NCBI GenBank assembly: GCA_963676075.2
Contig: CAXXNZ010000011.1
Location: 372,001 to 436,000, forward strand
Origin: JAHJQZ01 sp963676075
Lineage (GTDB): Bacteria > Pseudomonadota > Alphaproteobacteria > Rhizobiales > Devosiaceae
Length of the DNA: 64,000 nucleotides
Direction of reading: 5' to 3'
The position numbers and the translations under genes were made by a program. This document shows, in pieces, positions 17,895 to 25,693 of this stretch (positions are counted from its first letter, which is position 1; the number at the start of each line of letters is the position of its first letter). Below the pieces are notes generated by a model. The model did not search any database and was not told where the DNA came from. It saw only the letters and a list, made by a program, of their open reading frames with translations.

Positions 17895-19136
17895 TCAGAC
17901 GGCGCGCGTTTTCTCCTGACTGGCGAGGATGAATAGCCAGAGACACGCGCCGCCGAGAATGCCGCCCGCGACGAAGAACGCAATGTCGGGGCTTTGAATC
18001 GGTGCCGAGGACGACATGAAGAAGCTGAAAATCTGGGTGAAGACCAGCGTCCCCACAAGACCCGACAGGCTCTGAATGGCGGCAAGCCCGCCTTGCAACG
18101 TCCCCTGAGCATCCTCGGGAAGAGCTCGTGACATCAGCGCGGCGACTCCCGGATGTACGAAACCCTCGATGGCGTGGACAACCAGCACGGCAAAGACAAC
18201 AGCCGTCGACGAAACGAGGCCGAAGCCTATCGCCGAGAGCGCCGCAACCGCCAACCCCGCAACGGCTAGTCTGTGTTCGCCCCATCGCGCAACGGCTGGC
18301 CCGGTGCCGAAGCCTTGCAAAAGAGCCATGGCCAGTCCGGCCGTTGCCAGCGACAACCCAACGGTCGTGCCCGACCAGTCGAACTTTGCAAAACCCCAGA
18401 ACGCCCACACGCCGACATAGACGGCCGAACCGAGAAAATAGAGCGTCATGACGCCTGCATAGGCAAGTACGCCGCGAAACCTCACGAACACCATGAGCAC
18501 ACCGAAGGGGTTGGCCTCCTTGAGAGCGAATACACGGCGGTTTTCGCGCTCAAGCGTCTCGGGCAGCAGCAACAAGCCGAACAGAAAGTTCAGTCCCGCC
18601 AGTATGGCCGCCGTCCAGAACGGCACACGCGTGCCGAACTCGCTCAGAAAACCGCCAATTGCCGGACCGAGGACAAATCCCAACCCGAATGCGGCACTCA
18701 TATAGCCAAAGGCGCGCGCCCGCGTTTGCGCCGTGCTGACATCGGCGAGACACGCATTGGCGATAACGATAGACGCGCCGCACACACCGGCGATCAGGCG
18801 TCCGAGGAACAGCCAGCCAAGCGTCGGCGCCCAAGCCTGCAACACATAATCCAAAGCCAGACCGCCAACCGCCAGAAGCAGCAGCGGGCGACGGCCGAAC
18901 CGGTCGGACAGCGCCCCCAGAAGAGGCGCGAAGACGAACTGCATCAGACCGTAGGTGGCAAAAAGGAAGCCGCCAATGCCGGCAGCATCGCCAAGCCCCA
19001 CATCGCCGACCTCCTCGATCAGCAGGGGAACAACCGGGATTACCAACCCGGCACCAACGCTATCGATAAAGGCGACGATCAGGGCGAACGCCATCGCATT
19101 GCGACGCGAAACACTCGAGAGGCCGGTTTGCCGCAT
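17895..19136 (-). CDS. MFS multidrug/tetracycline-type exporter (TetA family)
   Basis: A 414-residue twelve-helix exporter of the DHA1 family, expected to pump a drug or metabolite out in exchange for protons. It has the family's motif A in loop 2-3 (LGALSDRFGRRPLLL) and motif C-like GFVLGPAIGGFL in helix 5. The ATG at 19136 has AGGAATAGG upstream; a frame extending 15 codons further lacks a ribosome site. It is alone on its strand, convergent with the channel-like gene. It resembles TetA proteins, but closely similar chromosomal proteins have other or unknown substrates, so resistance cannot be claimed. Confidence 0.8.
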   Translation of the reverse strand: MRQTGLSSVSRRNAMAFALIVAFIDSVGAGLVIPVVPLLIEEVGDVGLGDAAGIGGFLFATYGLMQFVFAPLLGALSDRFGRRPLLLLAVGGLALDYVLQAWAPTLGWLFLGRLIAGVCGASIVIANACLADVSTAQTRARAFGYMSAAFGLGFVLGPAIGGFLSEFGTRVPFWTAAILAGLNFLFGLLLLPETLERENRRVFALKEANPFGVLMVFVRFRGVLAYAGVMTLYFLGSAVYVGVWAFWGFAKFDWSGTTVGLSLATAGLAMALLQGFGTGPAVARWGEHRLAVAGLAVAALSAIGFGLVSSTAVVFAVLVVHAIEGFVHPGVAALMSRALPEDAQGTLQGGLAAIQSLSGLVGTLVFTQIFSFFMSSSAPIQSPDIAFFVAGGILGGACLWLFILASQEKTRAV

Positions 19137-19286
19137 GGCACCTATTCCTTCGAATAAAGCCCAACACGCAATGCCACGCACGGAGCGTGCAATCGGGTGG
19201 GCGCATGACTGGGAAAGCGAAGAGCGGCCTTTTGTCAGAGGAGATAGCCGGCCACAAGCAGACTGAATGACGCAGGACCAAAACGC

Positions 19287-19316
19287 AAAAAACCCGCCAC
19301 ACGGGCGGGTTTTTTT
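19287..19316 (-). terminator. Terminator of the initiator tRNA gene
   Basis: AACCCGCC and GGCGGGTT form an eight-pair stem with a five-base loop, flanked by A6 and T6, so it could work in both directions. On the reverse strand it lies five bases past the tRNA end. Confidence 0.85.
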
Positions 19317-19319
19317 GTG

Positions 19320-19397
<78 letters not shown>

Positions 19398-19831
19398 TCA
19401 CCATTTTCCTTCATCATGCCGAACCGAAAGTCTTGCTCAGGCGCTAAACGCTTGAGCCAACCCGTCGACGAAGACGAAGAGCACGGCCTCAGCCGCGACG
19501 CCTATATAGGAGGAACCGATCGGCTTGTGAACCCCTTGCGAGCCTCACGGTGACAGTTTTTTGACAAGCGGCGTTTTCCGCTGCTTTTGCCGGGTGCAAG
19601 GCGGTTGCGAACGGAGGCCACTTCAGCAGGTTTTCCGTGTCCCGGCCCGTTCGCCTCTGCTGTTATGGAATCAGATACAGGCGAATCCCGGCTTTCCATC
19701 GCAGCCACAGGCACGCCAACAACCGCCCGTTTTCCGGCCCTCCGCCATAGGCGCCGCGTGCCCGCCGATCTTTCATCTGGCTCATCAACCGCACGTCTGT
19801 GAGCCCGTAGCAGGTTCAGTCCGCACCTCCT

Positions 19832-19891
19832 GGCGTCACCTCGCCCCCTTGGCGTCACCCCGAAACCTCCTAGCCTCCCCCCGAAACCTCC
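19832..19891 (+). repeat. Short C-rich direct repeats
   Basis: GGCGTCACC occurs twice 19 bp apart, then CCCCGAAACCTCC occurs twice 21 bp apart. The near 20-bp spacing would put the copies on the same face of the helix. Function unknown; about 40 bp upstream of the candidate TetR promoter. Confidence 0.45.
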
Positions 19892-19929
19892 CGACCCCAC
19901 CCAGAATTGCCATCTCATGTGAACGTATG

Positions 19930-19966
19930 ACCAATTGACATATTGAGTCATTGGTAGAATATAACG
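19930..19966 (+). promoter_or_regulatory. Candidate promoter and TetR operator
   Basis: TTGACA at 19935-19940 is followed 17-19 bp later by AATATAAC, a plausible sigma70-type promoter about 80 bp before the TetR start. ACCAAT (19930-19935) and ATTGGT (19950-19955) form an inverted repeat around the -35 box, with TGAC and GTCA inside, which suits autorepression by the TetR protein. Confidence 0.5.
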
Positions 19967-20043
19967 ATCTGGTTCCAGCGTGACGGACCTTTGCGGCGTT
20001 CGCCGCTCCGCCGATGACCTGACACTTCGGGAGATCTGACTTC

Positions 20044-20661
20044 GTGCCCAAACCTTTCACCGAACAGGAGCGCAAGGCGATCCGCCAGCGCCTGATGGAG
20101 CTGGGGCTGGCGCGGTTCATGCGTCAAGGCGTCCGGGGCCTCCGGATCGACGAGCTGTGCCGCGACGCCGGTATCGCCAAAGGCTCGTTCTATGCGTTCT
20201 TCGACAGCAAGGAAGCGCTGTTCTTCGCTCTCGCCGATCAGCACGACGAGCGCCACAAGACCGAGATGATGGCCGAGATGATGGCGGCGACGGGCAGCCC
20301 GGAGCAAACCCTCGGGGCATTCTTCGACATGGTCATGGTTCGGCTCGAAACCGATCCGCTGATGCGCATCGTCCAGGATTCTGGCGAGCTTGCCTATGTC
20401 ATGCGTCATGCGCCGCCAGACTATGTCGGCAACAATCAGCGGCGCGACCGCGAATTCGTCGTCGAGATGTCAAAGCTGCTCGCCGAGCACCACGGACTGA
20501 CTTTGGCCGATCCGCCTGTGCTCGAAGGCGTGATGACGCTGATGGTCTCGTTGACCATGCAGGCCGACTTCCTCAGGGCAACCGACGCCTATGCACCAAC
20601 CGTCGCGCTGTTGCGCGACATGTTCATCAAGCGTGCAATTCAAGGACCGTCAGATGATTGA
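20044..20661 (+). CDS. TetR/AcrR family transcriptional regulator
   Basis: A 205-residue repressor with an N-terminal TetR helix-turn-helix (about 10-57, with GLRIDELCRDAGIAKGSFYAFF) and a helical C-terminal ligand domain. It starts with GTG, preceded by GGGAGA about ten bases upstream. Its last eight bases overlap the start of the ABC ATPase gene, so it is the first gene of the exporter operon and probably its local regulator, releasing the operator when a pump substrate binds. Confidence 0.88.
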   Translation: MPKPFTEQERKAIRQRLMELGLARFMRQGVRGLRIDELCRDAGIAKGSFYAFFDSKEALFFALADQHDERHKTEMMAEMMAATGSPEQTLGAFFDMVMVRLETDPLMRIVQDSGELAYVMRHAPPDYVGNNQRRDREFVVEMSKLLAEHHGLTLADPPVLEGVMTLMVSLTMQADFLRATDAYAPTVALLRDMFIKRAIQGPSDD

Positions 20662-21520
20662 CGTCGAAGATCTGCGCTTCACCTATCCGGGCGCCACTGC
20701 CCCAGTTCTCGGCGGCATCTCCTTTTCCATCGCCAAGGGCGAGGTCTTCGGTCTGCTCGGTCCATCGGGTTCAGGCAAGTCGACGACGCAGCGCATCCTC
20801 ATGGGCCTCAACCGCGGCTATCAGGGAACGGCCAATGTCTTCGGACACCCCATGGGCAACAGCGACCGTTCCTATTACGAGAAGATCGGCGTCAGTTTCG
20901 AGCTGCCGAGCCTCTATCTGAGGCTGACGGCGCGCGAAAACCTCAAGCTTTTCGCCGCGCTTTACGATCACCCAACCCGTGAGCCCGCCGAGGTGCTCGG
21001 CCTCGTCGATCTTGCGAACGCAGCCGATCAGCGCGTCGAGACCTTTTCAAAGGGCATGAAGATGCGCCTCAACCTGGCGCGGGCGCTGGTGCACAATCCG
21101 GAGGTATTGTTCCTTGACGAACCGACGACCGGACAGGACCCGTCGCGGGCACGTCGTACCCGTGACCTGATCAAGGCGCTGCGCGACGATGGCAAGACGG
21201 TGTTTTTGACCACCCACAACATGGCCGAAGCCGAAGAGGTCTGCGACCGCGTCGCCTTCCTTGCCGGCGGAACCATCCCCGCCATCGGCAAGCCGGCCGA
21301 ACTCAAGCGCGCCTATGGAGAGAAAAGCATCGAAGTCTCGATCGAGGCCGAGCGTGGCATCGAGACCCTGGACTTTCCCCTCGCAGGCCTTGGCAGCAAT
21401 GGCGCGTTCATGGAACTGATTGAGACCGGCAAGGTCGTCTCCATCCATTCCAAGGAAGCCAGCCTCGACGACGTCTTCATCGCCGTCACCGAAGCCAGGA
21501 CCGCAAGGGCCACGCCATGA
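20654..21520 (+). CDS. ABC exporter ATP-binding protein
   Basis: A 288-residue ATPase with Walker A GPSGSGKST, a divergent signature FSKGMKMRLNLARAL, Walker B VLFLDEPTTGQDP and H-loop LTTHN. The SKGMK signature and the C-terminal extension (about 215-288) are those of drug/antibiotic exporters of the DrrA/CcmA-like group. ATG at 20654 lies inside the last codons of the TetR gene. Two permease genes follow with 4-nt overlaps, giving a complete half-size exporter. The arrangement resembles transporters annotated as fluoroquinolone or antibiotic exporters, but the substrate is unknown. Confidence 0.87.
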   Translation: MIDVEDLRFTYPGATAPVLGGISFSIAKGEVFGLLGPSGSGKSTTQRILMGLNRGYQGTANVFGHPMGNSDRSYYEKIGVSFELPSLYLRLTARENLKLFAALYDHPTREPAEVLGLVDLANAADQRVETFSKGMKMRLNLARALVHNPEVLFLDEPTTGQDPSRARRTRDLIKALRDDGKTVFLTTHNMAEAEEVCDRVAFLAGGTIPAIGKPAELKRAYGEKSIEVSIEAERGIETLDFPLAGLGSNGAFMELIETGKVVSIHSKEASLDDVFIAVTEARTARATP

Positions 21521-22215
21521 GTTCGCCCTTCGCAACGCTGGTCGTCCATGAGACCCGGCTGCAATACCGCTATGGCATTTATCTCGCCTATGCCTTCGTG
21601 GTCGCATTCTACGTGGCGATCCTCTACTGGGGCGCTGCTTATCTGCCGGCGGTCTTCATTGCTTTTGTCATCTATTCCGACCCGGCCGTGCTTGGTTTCT
21701 TCTTCCTCGGCGCGCTGATGATGCTCGAAAAGGCGGAAAGCGTGCGCACGGCATTGTCGGTTACGCCGGTAACCGTACGGGACTATTTCTATGCGAAGGC
21801 GCTGCCATTGATCCTGCTCGGGCTGGTGGCGGTGTCGATCATGGCGCCGCTGATCCATGATGCCATCGACTGGCCCGTGCTGCTCGCCGCCGTGCTTGTG
21901 ACGTCGCTAACCTATCTCGGCATTGGTGTGCCGATCGCGCTCCATTTCCGCACCGTCACCTCCTACCTGATGGGGTCGGCGGGTCTTCTTCTGCCGGTCA
22001 TCCTGCCGGCCTTTCTGGCCTTTCTCGATCCGGCGCCGGTCTGGGCCCTTTTCATCCCGACCTCGGCGCAGCTGCGTCTCATCATGAACGGTGTCGGCGC
22101 CACCCATGATTCCCCGCTGACACTGGTGCTGATGCTCGTTGTGTCGCTCGCCGGTGCAGGCGTCGCCGTCTGGTATGGACTCAAGCGCCTTGAACAGGAG
22201 CTCGGACGCAAATGA
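21517..22215 (+). CDS. ABC exporter permease subunit 1
   Basis: A 232-residue integral membrane protein with about six predicted helices (for example residues 20-55, 63-75, 92-112, 117-140, 150-170, 200-222). Its ATG overlaps the ATPase stop as ATGA and its own stop overlaps the next permease in the same way. It probably pairs with the downstream permease to form the membrane channel of the TetR-controlled exporter. No substrate can be read from the sequence. Confidence 0.8.
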   Translation: MSSPFATLVVHETRLQYRYGIYLAYAFVVAFYVAILYWGAAYLPAVFIAFVIYSDPAVLGFFFLGALMMLEKAESVRTALSVTPVTVRDYFYAKALPLILLGLVAVSIMAPLIHDAIDWPVLLAAVLVTSLTYLGIGVPIALHFRTVTSYLMGSAGLLLPVILPAFLAFLDPAPVWALFIPTSAQLRLIMNGVGATHDSPLTLVLMLVVSLAGAGVAVWYGLKRLEQELGRK

Positions 22216-22949
22216 GCACCTCGGTCTTCACCCCGCACCGCTTCACCCAGCTTTTCGCTTCGGACACGCGCAACATCACCCGCGACCCAACGCTGCTGTT
22301 CGCCATCGTCTTCTCCATCGTGCCGGCCATCGCCGGCTGGTTTTTCCGCGGCGCCATCGATGCCTCGGTCGCCGGGCAGTTCGGCATCGAACAGATCTTC
22401 GAAAAGATTGTGCCGGTGTTCCTGTGTCTGCCCGCCTTCATGATCGGCTGGGTCACCGGGTTCTTGTTCCTCGAGGACCGTGACGACGGACCGTTGCTGG
22501 CGCTCGACGTCACGCCGATCGGCAAGCGGGGTTTCATGTCCTATCGCATCGCCGTGACGGCGGTGATCACCTTCGCGCTGACCATCCTCGGCTGCGTTCT
22601 GCTGCTGCCCGGCACCGGAACTGCTCTCATCCTTGCCGTTTCGACCATGGTTGCGCTCGAAGCGGTCGGCATGGCGATGATCTATCCTGCCATCGCCCGC
22701 AACAAGGTCGAGGGACTGGCTCTCGTCAAGGTCACCAACCTTGTCGCCGTGGCGTCGCTTGTGGCGCTGATACCCGGAGCATGGCGATTTGCCGGGGCAT
22801 TTCTGCCGACATTCTGGGTCGGGGAGACCGTGCTCAACGCCCCCGGAGTGCCCGTGCCGCTTTTCATCTTCGATGCACTGGCAGGGATTGGCATCCACCT
22901 GATTGTGGTCTTTGTGCTTTACCGCCTGCAGGCGCGCCGCGCCGGCTGA
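22212..22949 (+). CDS. ABC exporter permease subunit 2
   Basis: A 245-residue membrane protein with about six helices, beginning with a cytoplasmic segment typical of ABC-2 exporters (FASDTRNITRDPTLLFAIVF). It is the last gene of the TetR-ATPase-permease-permease operon and should dimerise with the preceding permease. The two permeases are clearly different proteins, which is the pattern of heteromeric exporters. Confidence 0.8.
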   Translation: MSTSVFTPHRFTQLFASDTRNITRDPTLLFAIVFSIVPAIAGWFFRGAIDASVAGQFGIEQIFEKIVPVFLCLPAFMIGWVTGFLFLEDRDDGPLLALDVTPIGKRGFMSYRIAVTAVITFALTILGCVLLLPGTGTALILAVSTMVALEAVGMAMIYPAIARNKVEGLALVKVTNLVAVASLVALIPGAWRFAGAFLPTFWVGETVLNAPGVPVPLFIFDALAGIGIHLIVVFVLYRLQARRAG

Positions 22950-23009
22950 TCCGAGGCTTCGCGGCGGCGGCGTCTTCGTATAATGTCCGCCGCAAAAAAA
23001 GGAGCCGAA

Positions 23010-23678
23010 ATGAGCTTTGTTGGATCGTTCTTTCCCCTCATCGGCTGGCTGCTGTATCCGCTGATCCTGTCCCAGTTCGAAGTCGCTCGACCCTCTCTGT
23101 CGACGATCATGGCGCGGCACCGGCTGCGCTGGGTGCGCAACGCCGTCACCCGCGACACGCCGGTCGACGCCATCCTGACTTCGAACCTGATGGGATCCAT
23201 CTCGTTCTTCGCCTCAACGACAGTGCTGCTCATCCTGGCGCTGTTCACCGTCTACGGGCAGTTCGAAGCGGTCGAAAAGGCGCTCGACGCCCTGCGCGTC
23301 GGCCCGCCGATCGGCGATCTCGAACTCGAGGCCGAACTGCTGGCCATGCTGTCGATCCTGACGCTCGGTTTTCTGTCCTTCACCCTGTCGCTCAGGCAGT
23401 TCAACCATTTCTGTATCCTGCTCGGTGCCGCCGAACCGGGAAAGGCCGACAAGGACGAGATTGTCGCCATCGCAAAGCTCAACACCGTCGCCGCCCGCAA
23501 CTTTACCCAGGGCATAAGGGCCTATTATTTCACAATCGCCGCTGTTGCCTGGTTCTGGTCGCCCTATGCCGCGATCATCGGCACAGTGGTGATCGCCGCC
23601 GTCCTGATGTATCGCGAGTTCTATTCGCCGGGACGTCAGCTCGCCGAAGAACTCGACCGCAGCGTAACGCCGCATTGA
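23010..23678 (+). CDS. DUF599 family membrane protein
   Basis: A 222-residue integral membrane protein with four likely helices (about 7-22, 58-80, 108-128, 170-205) and the conserved segment LSLRQFNHFCILLGAAEPG characteristic of DUF599. The start at 23010 has AAAAGGAG five bases upstream; an ATG 27 nt earlier does not. The function of the family is not established. It lies 60 nt after the exporter operon and may be transcribed with it. Confidence 0.8.
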   Translation: MSFVGSFFPLIGWLLYPLILSQFEVARPSLSTIMARHRLRWVRNAVTRDTPVDAILTSNLMGSISFFASTTVLLILALFTVYGQFEAVEKALDALRVGPPIGDLELEAELLAMLSILTLGFLSFTLSLRQFNHFCILLGAAEPGKADKDEIVAIAKLNTVAARNFTQGIRAYYFTIAAVAWFWSPYAAIIGTVVIAAVLMYREFYSPGRQLAEELDRSVTPH

Positions 23679-23758
23679 AACGGCTGGAACCGAACCAGCA
23701 CCGATGCTAGGCCCTGTCCGCAAGACCTGCGGCAGACAGCACGACGAGGAGCGCCGAT

Positions 23759-24046
23759 ATGGCCAAGACAGTTGACCCGCGCGACATCAGATGGTTCGGA
23801 CCGCTCTGGCGTCGTGTCGCCCTGGCCGCCGTCATGGCCGGCTGGTGCTTCATGGAATATCTCGGCGGCAATGATTTCTGGTTTTTCATGACGCTCGTCG
23901 TCCTCGGCTACCTCATCTGGAAGCTGTTCATAGACTTTCCCACCGCTGCCGATATCGCCGCCTTCCAAGACGAGCAGGCCAAGGCTGCCGCAGCGCAGGC
24001 CGAAACGCCGGCGTCGGAACCCGACACATCCGAAAAGGACAAATAG
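23759..24046 (+). CDS. Small membrane protein, possibly DUF3329
   Basis: A 95-residue protein with two hydrophobic helices (about 20-36 and 41-58) and an Ala/Glu-rich polar tail. The N-terminus (DPRDIRWFGPLWRR) resembles proteins I associate with DUF3329, but I cannot confirm this. ATG preceded by GAGGAG nine bases upstream. It is convergent with the hydrolase gene ten bases downstream. Confidence 0.65.
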   Translation: MAKTVDPRDIRWFGPLWRRVALAAVMAGWCFMEYLGGNDFWFFMTLVVLGYLIWKLFIDFPTAADIAAFQDEQAKAAAAQAETPASEPDTSEKDK

Positions 24047-24055
24047 CCCAAAAGG

Positions 24056-24913
24056 TTATGATCGCTGGCGCATGAAAGTGACGGTCTCGCGATAGACCGG
24101 TGCCCGCCAGCGCAGCCAAGGAAACAGCGCCAATAGCGGCGTCGGATGAACGAGACCGCGATAATAGCGCTCGATCACCGGCACTTTCGCGGCACGCAGC
24201 TTTGCCGCCAGATTTCCGGTGTTGTAGGGGCCACAAACCCGATCGCGGCTACCATGGCCGAGATAGAACGGCGGCGCGCCGGGCCGTACGATGTTGACCG
24301 GTTGACTGGATTCCGGGTCGTTTGCCCGGCTGAAGGCCGCGATCGCCTCCTTCACGTCGAATGGATAGAAATCATAGGCGCCCGACAGCCCGACAACGCC
24401 GCGAAGCTGCGCGCCGAGTTCAGGCGCGCCGAAACGCGGCCCGTCGAGCCCGAGCATGACGGCGTTATAGGCACCGGCCGAATGCCCCATCAGGAAAACG
24501 CGTTCGGCATCACCGCCAAAGGCTGGCAATACCGCCAGCGCTTCGGTCAGCGCCGCACCACAATCCTCGAGGAACACCGGGTAGCCGATCTCGGGCACCA
24601 GCCGGTAGTCGGCGATCACCGTGATGAAGCCCGCCTTGGCGAAAGCACGTCCGACGAACGAATATTCTTCGCGATTACCGCTGTTCCAGCCGCCGCCATA
24701 AATGAAGAACAGGATCGGCAGCGGATCTTCAAAACTGACCGGCGCGTAAGCATCGAACACATGCCTTCGGTGACTGCCATAGGCATGCGCCGACACCACC
24801 CGCCGCGTGCCGCGATCTTTGGGACTGAACCTGTTGATCGGACCGAGAATGGTCCTGCCGTCGCTGTCGCTCACCGTGAATACCGCTGTCGTCGTTTTGG
24901 CCAAGAGTGCCAA
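24056..24913 (-). CDS. Alpha/beta hydrolase, carboxylesterase type
   Basis: About 285 residues. The oxyanion motif GGGWNSGN, the nucleophile elbow GHSAGAYNA, the late Asp/His region with HGSRDRVCG and GLVHPTPL place it in the hormone-sensitive-lipase-like/BD-FAE esterase group. The start is unclear: no ATG with a ribosome site exists after the preceding gene ends at 24951, and a longer frame would run 86 nt into that gene with an Arg-rich, shadow-like N-terminus. I use a TTG at 24913; the true start may be a few codons either way. The substrate is unknown. Confidence 0.72.
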   Translation of the reverse strand: MALLAKTTTAVFTVSDSDGRTILGPINRFSPKDRGTRRVVSAHAYGSHRRHVFDAYAPVSFEDPLPILFFIYGGGWNSGNREEYSFVGRAFAKAGFITVIADYRLVPEIGYPVFLEDCGAALTEALAVLPAFGGDAERVFLMGHSAGAYNAVMLGLDGPRFGAPELGAQLRGVVGLSGAYDFYPFDVKEAIAAFSRANDPESSQPVNIVRPGAPPFYLGHGSRDRVCGPYNTGNLAAKLRAAKVPVIERYYRGLVHPTPLLALFPWLRWRAPVYRETVTFMRQRS

Positions 24914-24950
24914 ACCGGTAGCGGATTCGCCAGCCGATTGAAGCGCCTCT

Positions 24951-25553
24951 TTACCAGGGCTCGACCGCGACCTCCGGCCAAACCGCCTTGATCCGCGCGC
25001 CCTTTTTCTCGTGGGTCTCGCGATTGTCGAGCACATGGTTGGGCACGAGGTGGAAAGAGAACATCAGGTCGAGCCCGAAGGGCGCGACGATTTCGAGTTC
25101 GTCGTCCGCACCCATACGCGCGGCGACGGCATGGGTCTGCGAGGCATAATAGTCGAGCGACTGGGTGGCATGGGTGAGTTGGGGATAGGCATTTCCGAAC
25201 CGCTCCGGATACCACAGATGCACCCGCGCTTGATTGCGCACCTCGATCGGTACTGGAATGCCCGAAAATGCTTCGGCAGCGCGGGCGATCACGGCATCTT
25301 CGGCGTCATAACCGAGATCGCTGGCGTCGAAATAGATGACGTCAAAATCCTTGATGCCCGTCAGGGCCGGCCGATCGGACAGATGGTTCCAGACGGTGTT
25401 GTAGATGGCGCCCGAGGTCAGCCAGGCATCGGGCAGATCGAGCGCACGCAGGCGCTGGAGCACGTCCATCAGCACCGGCGTGCCACGAATGATCTGTTCA
25501 AGGGCGGCGCGCTGTTCCCGATCGGACAATCCGGCAAATCTCAGATGGGTCAT
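24951..25553 (-). CDS. Nucleotidyltransferase family protein (NTP_transf_6-like)
   Basis: A 200-residue protein with the nucleotidyltransferase-like core: LTSGAIYNTVW (about 46-56) followed by DFDVIYFD (about 69-76), which carries the paired acidic residues. The long form resembles the family formerly called DUF925 (PF06042), whose members are thought to transfer nucleotides to unidentified acceptors. ATG at 25553. It is followed by the hydrolase gene on the same strand and is divergent from recQ. Confidence 0.8.
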   Translation of the reverse strand: MTHLRFAGLSDREQRAALEQIIRGTPVLMDVLQRLRALDLPDAWLTSGAIYNTVWNHLSDRPALTGIKDFDVIYFDASDLGYDAEDAVIARAAEAFSGIPVPIEVRNQARVHLWYPERFGNAYPQLTHATQSLDYYASQTHAVAARMGADDELEIVAPFGLDLMFSFHLVPNHVLDNRETHEKKGARIKAVWPEVAVEPW

Positions 25554-25693
25554 GGCAATGAGCCTAGCGCGATTCTGGCGTTCAAAAATGTCAGCAGCTA
25601 TCGCGATTGAGCGCGTTGGCCTTTGCAGTCGAACGTGAAACCATCCCGCCCAACAGATTCGCCCTCCGATCCCCATTTCCGCCGCGTTTCCGC

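Larger units (their letters stand above)
19398..20043. other. 646-nt intergenic region with short direct repeats
   Basis: No frame here looks like a real gene. Between 19832 and 19891 there are two copies of GGCGTCACC (19832, 19851) and two of CCCCGAAACCTCC (19858, 19879; 21 bp apart). The right end carries the candidate promoter/operator of the TetR operon. The left end holds the upstream region of the tRNA gene. Confidence 0.5.

Noticed and set aside
17895..19136. Acquired tetracycline-resistance gene
   Set aside because: TetA-like MFS proteins are common chromosomal genes; no TetR partner or mobile element is attached, so resistance is not supported.
19502..19951. Reverse and forward frames in the tRNA-TetR interval
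   Set aside because: Composition driven by GC-rich repeats; no start signal and no protein-like segments.
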